Shown piece by piece: positions 20,127 through 25,007 of a stretch of 25,007 nt of DNA. A program made the translations under genes and the position numbers. The notes under the pieces are model-generated. The model ran no database searches. It saw only the letters and a program-made list of their open reading frames with translations, and was not told the origin of the DNA. Positions within the stretch are counted from its first letter, which is position 1. Each line of letters begins with the position of its first letter. Source of the stretch: Carex sylvatica (lineage: Eukaryota; Streptophyta; Magnoliopsida; Poales; Cyperaceae); the NCBI GenBank assembly GCA_964058845.1, contig CAXKVR010000504.1, positions 1-25,007 on the forward strand, read 5' to 3'.

Positions 20127-20807
20127 ATAAATGAATATCAATTACTGCAGGTGGACAACCCTCTCATAAAGTCATAAAGTGACATCTTTGGATTTGGGAA
20201 ATAAATCTCTGTTACGATGGGATTGTAGGTGTCACACCCCGCGGCCACGGATCGCAACAGTCCCTCGCCGTAAGCATACAACTCCGTATACGCTTACAAG
20301 GTGATTCACATTTTAATTATCAATTCACAACACAATAATAATAAAATCGAGTTTCTAACTATAAATATTATAGTACACAGTTTGGTCAGAGTTTAATACA
20401 TCAAGAGTATCTCATTCGAATACTAACCATAAGGCCTACCCTAAAACTATACAACAAAATATCCAGGGTTGCATAAAGGTAAACTACCAAAGGCCTACTA
20501 CTCGCGTGCCTCCCCGGAATCAGTCGCACCAGAACCTGTAAAATATCCCGAAGGGTGGGGGTGAGAATAAATTCTCAGTGCGAATTTGCCACAGTTTAGA
20601 TTATTGGACTTGCAATCAAACTCCATATTCAAAAATGAAACTCATACAATAGCAATTCAAACAGATACATATTCATAATTTAAAGAGATGCATATGCTCG
20701 ACAACAATCAATTCAAATGAATCACAGTTAACGGAATTTTCAAGATGAAGTTCAAACAAACAAACACACATGTTTGGCTTAACTCATTTATTAGGGCTTG
20801 TAGCAAC

Positions 20808-20915
20808 TACAGATGTTCTTTCGTGCTGGACCCTTTATCTGACCCTCGTTTGTAGAGTTACTGACACCTACAGACGCTCCACCGAGCTGGACCCTTTATC
20901 TAGCACCCATCTGTA
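20808..20915. repeat. 60-bp tandem duplication in the LTR
   Basis: Two diverged copies begin CTACAGA and share GCTGGACCCTTTATCT; they start at 20808 and 20868. The flanking GGCTTAAC-CATT-like words (20776 and 20922) suggest that a longer unit was copied. Confidence 0.75.
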
Positions 20916-21154
20916 ATCGCTTGGCTTAACCATTTTCTAAGGTCTGATTCAAATCATATAAAGAAAATTCACTTTGAAATCATTTCAATTGTCGTAATAG
21001 TCAATTGACCGTCCAAACGCATTAACACGTAGGAGAATGTCACAGAGCCACAGACGTTACACATGTCACCCACAATCACAATCACTCATCCCTCGTCCCA
21101 ACCGGTACTGGAAAACCATGAGGGTCGTTCACCTAAAGCGCTAGAAGGATCTTG

Positions 21155-21233
21155 GGATCAAAGTCAGTTATCACAACTCAACTTTGCAAATTTGTTGGAT
21201 CCAAGTCAGCTATCACAGCTCAACTTCGTAAAT
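21155..21233. repeat. 42-bp tandem duplication in the LTR
   Basis: Copies at 21155-21191 and 21197-21233 share AAGTCAG-TATCACA-CTCAACTT and differ at a few positions. They keep frame in a 69-codon open frame, but that frame has no family likeness and is probably chance. Confidence 0.8.
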
Positions 21234-22335
21234 CATTCTCAATCAGCAATTCGTGGTGACTCTCAACCATAATCAAATCATAACAGATCGACACAACCAA
21301 CAACCATATCAGTATGCAAATCATTCAAGTCAATTCAATTCGAGTTTAATTTGATTTGGGCTATGCAAATGATTTACGCAATTCAATGATGCAATCAATC
21401 AGATATTCAACATAACAAATGAATAAACAGTTTAAATCCTGAAAATGAAATATCAAACAAGTCCAAAAATCCTGCACCTATGTATGACGAGCGTATTGCA
21501 TAATTACGGATCAAACGTCTCGAACTGTCCCGTGAATTCTTGCTCGACCGAGCCTACACCTATGTTACACGTATACATGATTTAATTCCGGTTCAACTGT
21601 CGAGATACTTACTCGAGTTCATTTATTGGCTTACATATTCTTTAATCAATTCCTATGCTTTGGTATCGATTCTTTTGATTCCTTCTTTCTTACTCTAAAT
21701 CTCTAAATCTTCGTACAATTTTTATTTGGGTCTTCTAAACCATACACGATCTCAATTTGGTAACAATTCATTTACCGGTTCACTAATTTGGTTCCTGCAA
21801 CAATTCAGTTTACCGATTGATTAACCCTAATTTGGTCGAAACCTCAAATTAACCGTTCCACATTCTAATATTTCAAGATCAAGAGGTAACCCTACTGATT
21901 ACAAGCCTAATTGGTTAGATTAAACTAATCGATTAACGATTATTCTCAAAATTCAGATTTGGGACAAAACCCTAAAAATGGAATTCCAAAATCGAGGTGA
22001 AATCGAAAAAAGAATCAACAAATAATAATCAAAGAAGCTCAAGGAGCTAGTCTACAAGCAATTTAAACACAAATCTCGGGTTTAAAATGAAAACCCGAGC
22101 AATCGAGAAATCCGAGGTTTCGAAAGAGAAGATGAGAGAAAGGAATACTGAATGGGAGGGCTAGACGAGATCCACGGCCAATTTCTCGCTTCTACCTTCG
22201 ATTTCCCGGGAGTTTCGGTGGTTTGAGAGGGAGAGGGAGCTCTCTCTCTCTTTTTCTTCTTTCTTTGGCGGAGCACACACAAGAGATGGGGAAAGGGGTG
22301 GAGGGGAAGAGAGAGAAAGGAAAGAAAATATGGGA

Positions 22336-22346
22336 TTTTTATAAAA
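22336..22346 (-). promoter_or_regulatory. LTR TATA box
   Basis: On the - strand the motif reads TTTTTATAAAA. It lies about 10 bp downstream of the palindrome array and just upstream of a CT-rich leader (22330-22200, TCTCTCTC and CTCCCTCTCCC). This is the expected U3/R layout of a plant LTR promoter. Confidence 0.6.
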
Positions 22347-22356
22347 AGACCCTCTA

Positions 22357-22746
22357 AGTGCGGACGCACTCAATTGTAGTGCGGGTAGGCCACCCGCACT
22401 CATCAATCGGTAGAACCCCAGTAGCGCAGAAAACACAGAAATTCACGAGTGCGAATGCACTCATATCTAGTGCAGGTCAGTAACCCGAACTCATCACTTG
22501 GCATAATTTAAACAGCTTAGGAGACAGAAAAATAATCCAGTGCGGACGCACTCATTACTTGGTCAAATTTTCATGAAAATGAGACTGAACAAGAAAAGTC
22601 CGAGCCTAATGCGTCTGCATTTAAATTCAGTGCAGATCAAGACACCCGCACTCAGGACTTAGTCAGATTTCGGAAAAAAAAAAAAAAAAAAAACTGGAGT
22701 CAGTGCGGATCACTCATCCGCACTCACTACCAGTGCAGACGCACTG
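22357..22746. repeat. Array of short palindromes in LTR U3
   Basis: The palindrome AGTGCGGACGCACT, with variants, occurs at 22357, 22448, 22539, 22702 (interrupted) and 22732, and a degenerate form near 22610. The first two units also carry a second hairpin, AGTGCGGGT...ACCCGCACTCA. The period is about 91 bp between units 1, 2 and 3, then irregular. A run of about 20 A residues (22675-22693) interrupts the array. On the - strand the array ends immediately upstream of the TATA box, the place of enhancer repeats in plant LTRs. Confidence 0.8.
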
Positions 22747-22923
22747 AGCCTATAAAGTTCCATAAATTCGTATTTTTGACGCGGTTTCGATTCACATTTG
22801 ATTTACTTATCTAGAGAAACCTTAATTAAGGTTTAAACTTTTATTTTATTAGCACGACTTTCGATTATTATTTTTTAAAATGTTTAAAAATTAATTGTAA
22901 ATATTTCGTAACGTAACAGTAGG

Positions 22924-25007
22924 GTTCTAAATTTCAAATCTATCCTTTCATTTTCTGAATTGTAAGAATTTCTATAGAATTTCTATTGAATTCAGTCTTC
23001 ACAGCAAAAAAAAAAAAATAGAGCTCTAACTATTATATTACAAACAAACATTTAATATTTCATAAGGATGCCGAACTACATAAAAAGTAAAATTAATACG
23101 AAGTCTAATACCGGGCTTGCATCATTCTTGGGCTTTGGTTATATTTAAAGGGCCAAGCCCACCTTTGCGTAATTGATATATATTCAAATTAAATTAATGC
23201 GAAGTCAGCACAAAAAATGATGCAGCAATTACGCACAAATACATGCTAACCTTGAAAATCCATGCAGCCACGGCAATTGGGAAAGATCTATTCTATTACA
23301 AATTTACAATTGTAATATAGACTTATTTTGGAAATAGCAGGAAAGTCAACAGAAAAGATAATTGTAGTGCAAATTCATTTGATTTTATTTTTAAAAAATA
23401 AAAAATAATGTTTCATTAAATTAAAATATTACGAAAATGCATCGTCTCGTCATTTAAGTCTTCCATTAAATTAAATTAAAATTAATGTTTTATTTTAGGT
23501 CTTCCATCACAAGTTCACAACTATCACAATTCAGTACTAATTATTTGATAAATGATTAAACAATTTTTAAATTTAGCAAAGTTTAGTGTACACCGCAACA
23601 ACTAAATAGCAATAAACACATCTGCTGCTTTCATATTTTGGTCATGTATGCTTAGATTACTTTCTTCTTTTTTTAAAGGTGCAAAAAAATTATCAAATTT
23701 TGTGGAGAGACTACGACTTCTCAAAATTCACAATACTAACCTTTAGAAAATTTTTTGCCTATCCTGAATTTAAAATTATTGACACAAAAGTCTCTACTTT
23801 GGAATCTTTAATAATTTTATCCTAGTTTGTAAATACATTAGTTCACAAGTCAAAATGAATGCAGATACAAAGTTCTAACCTGACACCATTATAGAAGTTA
23901 ATAAAGAAGAATCTAAAAGGCCTCGGTATTGATCAGATAGTTACAGCAATAGCAAACTGACACCACTAGAAAACTAGATATCTGGAAATAACCTTTTGAC
24001 TTTCTTCAACGATATCTTTCAGTTGTAAAAACTCGATTAATCGGGGGCTATTATGTTTATGACAATATGTAGAAGAATAATTTTATTTGCATTTTCTGTA
24101 ACACCAACTTGAATGAATATATAGAAGCATATGAGTCAACGGAATTTATTATACATCTATCAATGGGCTGAAGGTTGTATGCTCCGCTGCCTTCGAACAT
24201 TCATTAATTTGTCACCCTGTATTGATTTTTTTTATAAAAAAAATATATGGTGTGTTTTCCCACTATCCATTTTGTGTTGTGGCAATGTAGCATAGTAGCG
24301 CATGCTGTGCCTACTCCCGCCTTTCCATCAAGAATATATATGCGACTGAAAAATGCTTCGATCGCTTCTTGAGCTTTCTAATTAGGAAAAATTACTAGAA
24401 TGTTCTTCCCTGTTATAAATCAAGCAAATTAATTAGGTTTTAACGTAGAATCACTGAAATCCAGCCGATTTGTGGGGTCAAACACTGAAACAAGTATTGT
24501 TTCACAAATTAATGTGCACACTGAAAGACAAACCCTAAAAACAAAAAGGAAACATAAATTGAACAAATCAGAGAAACACACCACAGAATATTTTACTGAT
24601 TACACACGGTTAATGTAATTGTCTTTTAATAATAAAAATGAGAAACGAGAGAACAAAATCTAAAATAAAATAAAAAAGGTTGTAAAACTAGAAAAGATCG
24701 CCATACATTGTCTACAATCTAGTATAGTTTCACAAAACAAAATCTGCGGTCCAAAAGGTAATAATTATAGACAATATCTACCCATCCTTTTTACGGCCGT
24801 TTTTAAGAGTTTGATATTTTCACGTTACTAATAATGTAGAATACTTGTTAATTTAGCTATTTGTCTGAAAAATATTACATATATTTATTGCAATTACTTT
24901 TCAAATAGTACGGGTATCTCCATCCTTACATTCGTTAAAGATTGCTCTCTTTGTTAGTTCTATAAATTATTTTGTTGTCATGTCAGCAAAATTAAATGCT
25001 TACAAAT
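22924..25007. other. AT-rich intergenic DNA, nothing recognised
   Basis: I see no open frame with family likeness, no RNA gene and no transposon termini that I can pair. A short inverted GGGCTT...AAGCCC pair lies near 23130-23160. The rest is AT-rich single-copy-looking or heavily decayed sequence. Confidence 0.4.

Larger units (their letters stand above)
20230..22918 (-). mobile_element. Solo LTR, 2.7 kb, probably on the - strand
   Basis: The element begins TGTCACACCCCG and ends GTAACGTAACA, giving TG...CA termini within a short inverted TGTYAC. It is flanked by a perfect 5-bp duplication, GTAGG (20225-20229 and 22919-22923). There is no primer-binding site, gag-pol or second LTR within the duplication, so it is a solo LTR left by recombination. 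Orientation comes from a TATA box on the - strand near 22346-22336, followed by a CT-rich leader. On that strand the LTR would run from TGTTACG to GGGGTGTGACA. I expect Ty3/Gypsy or a large non-autonomous derivative from the TGTCACACCCC end, but cannot prove it. It includes a palindrome array and two short tandem duplications, annotated separately. Confidence 0.75.

Noticed and set aside
21063..21272. 69-codon open frame with a repeated SQLSQLNF motif
   Set aside because: The motif is a by-product of a 42-bp DNA duplication inside the LTR. No known domain is present.
22082..22436. Two overlapping - strand open frames of about 90 codons
   Set aside because: They lie over the LTR TATA box and CT-rich leader, and the proline/serine-rich content follows from that composition.
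22357..22746. CRISPR-like array of repeats
   Set aside because: Units are palindromes with irregular spacing and degenerate copies, inside a plant LTR. No spacer pattern or cas genes are present.

Overview
The window is plant nuclear DNA. It holds three intact genes with plant-type architecture: GT-AG introns, an ITN1-type ankyrin/PGG membrane protein, an NFXL1-type zinc-finger protein and an endomembrane RING-H2 E3 ligase. These sit in AT-rich intergenic DNA packed with plant transposon remnants. All three genes look GC-rich at the 5' end and AT-richer towards the 3' end. That gradient is common in monocots, but I would not name a lineage beyond angiosperm.

Layout. Positions 1-5,640 contain no intact gene and form a nest of mobile elements. 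They are a MULE-like element (388-1063) inserted into an older dispersed repeat, a SINE-like retroposon (1284-1521), a frameshifted LINE reverse-transcriptase tail (2120-2579), a small hAT-like element (2978-3257) and a fold-back element with a 9-bp target duplication (3462-3849). The ankyrin-repeat gene follows on the + strand (6040-8628, three exons, 513 aa), then NFXL1 on the + strand (9807-13067, one exon, 1086 aa). The RING E3 ligase gene is on the - strand (19332 down to 15278, five exons, 345 aa), convergent with NFXL1. Beyond it lie a second fold-back element of the same family (19720-20126), a 2.7-kb solo LTR (20230-22918) and 2 kb of AT-rich DNA with nothing recognised.

The most interesting structure is in intron 1 of the RING gene. 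A 944-bp element (17842-18785) has 119-bp terminal inverted repeats and a perfect 9-bp target duplication. It carries a shortened but open fragment of a 2-oxoglutarate/Fe(II) dioxygenase gene, in the same orientation as the host gene, so it has the structure of a Pack-MULE. Its ends and those of the 388-1063 element share a terminal motif (TGCCACTCC-like) repeated every 29-31 bp, which defines a family. The solo LTR carries an array of short palindromes (AGTGCGGACGCACT type) directly upstream of its TATA box.

The three host genes do not form a pathway. NFXL1 and the ankyrin/PGG protein both belong to families linked to abiotic-stress responses, but nothing here shows that they are functionally linked. 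Exon joins were made by hand from splice consensus and reading frame. Family assignments come from recognised motifs, not from searches.
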